Origin: Staphylococcus epidermidis | GTDB taxonomy: Bacteria; Bacillota; Bacilli; Staphylococcales; Staphylococcaceae | Direction: 5' to 3' | Length of the DNA: 64,000 bases | Assembly: GCF_006742205.1 (NCBI RefSeq) | Contig: NZ_AP019721.1 | Location: 806,001-870,000, forward strand | Part shown: positions 63,840-64,000 of the stretch, piece by piece | Position numbering within the stretch: position 1 is the stretch's first letter | Layout: each line of letters starts with the position of its first letter | The notes under the pieces: generated by a model | Seen by the model: only the letters and a program-made list of their open reading frames with translations | Databases searched by the model: none | Told to the model about the DNA's origin: nothing | Program-made: the position numbers and the translations under genes

Positions 63840-63888
63840 AAGCGCCTATCTAAGAGTAACTACTTTTAGATAGGCGCTTAACTTTTTT
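63840..63888. terminator. Terminator after tsaD
   Basis: AAGCGCCTATCTAA (63840-63853) pairs perfectly with TTAGATAGGCGCTT (63866-63879), followed by AACTTTTTT. Its position between converging genes suggests use in both directions. Confidence 0.9.
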
Positions 63889-63910
63889 ATAAATATTAAA
63901 CTAATTAATT

Positions 63911-64000
63911 CTAGAGGTTTCGAATATTTTGTTGAGCACGCTGATAAATATCGATAGGAAACTGCGTAATGCGTAGTAATTCAATTGCATTACGTGTATT
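63911..64000 (-). CDS. C-terminal end of an unidentified protein, cut by window edge
   Basis: The minus strand from 64000 to the TAG at 63911-63913 is open for 29 codons (ending QRAQQNIRNL). It lies just past a strong bidirectional terminator. It is too short to identify; in staphylococci an ABC-F protein gene often follows tsaD in this orientation, but I cannot match the tail to it. Confidence 0.5.
   Translation of the reverse strand, partial: NTRNAIELLRITQFPIDIYQRAQQNIRNL

Overview
The window is core chromosome of a low-GC Firmicute, almost certainly a coagulase-negative Staphylococcus. The gene order (tdk-prfA-prmC-sua5-ptpB-ywlG-glyA-upp-mnaA-atp operon; ddl-murF-cshA; acpS-alr-mazEF-rsbUVW-sigB; ilv-leu) is staphylococcal, and the 16S variable regions read, from memory, like S. 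epidermidis. No prophage, insertion sequence, CRISPR array or island is visible. Most of the window is ordinary housekeeping sequence.

Layout. 1-7841: translation termination (prfA, prmC), the t6A enzyme Sua5, arginine phosphatase, one-carbon metabolism (glyA), uracil salvage and wall-precursor epimerase. 7905-14896: complete F1Fo ATP synthase operon atpI-B-E-F-H-A-G-D-C, with a hairpin after atpE. 14997-19518: DUF1146 protein, murA, fabZ, ywpF, a short SSB and the wall lytic transglycosylase sceD behind a WalR-type box. 19533-22679: thiamine operon tenA-thiD-thiM-thiE under a TPP riboswitch. 22768-33046: yidC, an HD hydrolase, cls, csoR-csoZ, a 45-residue ORF, rodA, ddl, murF and cshA. 33190-40951: three PH-domain membrane proteins, acpS, alr, mazEF and the sigma-B operon. 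41239-43837: tex and an SprT-like protein. 44419-49866: rRNA operon with tandem promoters, tRNA-Leu(GAG), tRNA-Gly(UCC), 16S, 23S and 5S. 50098-61122 (minus strand): nine-gene branched-chain amino acid operon ilvDBNC-leuABCD-ilvA, preceded by a CodY box and a leader-peptide attenuator. 61271-63828: tsaE-tsaB-rimI-tsaD, which with sua5 at 2657 completes the bacterial t6A tRNA-modification set.

The most informative regulatory structures are RNA-level switches: the TPP riboswitch (19585-19737), the leucine/isoleucine-rich leader peptide with mutually exclusive hairpins ahead of ilvD (60821-60994), and the hairpin plus U-tract between atpE and atpF. Candidate protein-binding sites are a WalR box (18680), a CodY box (61108), a sigma-B promoter before rsbV (39313) and two cre-like sites (31267, 49928). 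The least explained items are the 45-residue ORF at 26891, the CxxC-less copper-chaperone-like protein at 26545, and a gene-free but structured stretch after the 5S gene (49867-50097). I found no convincing undescribed multi-gene system.
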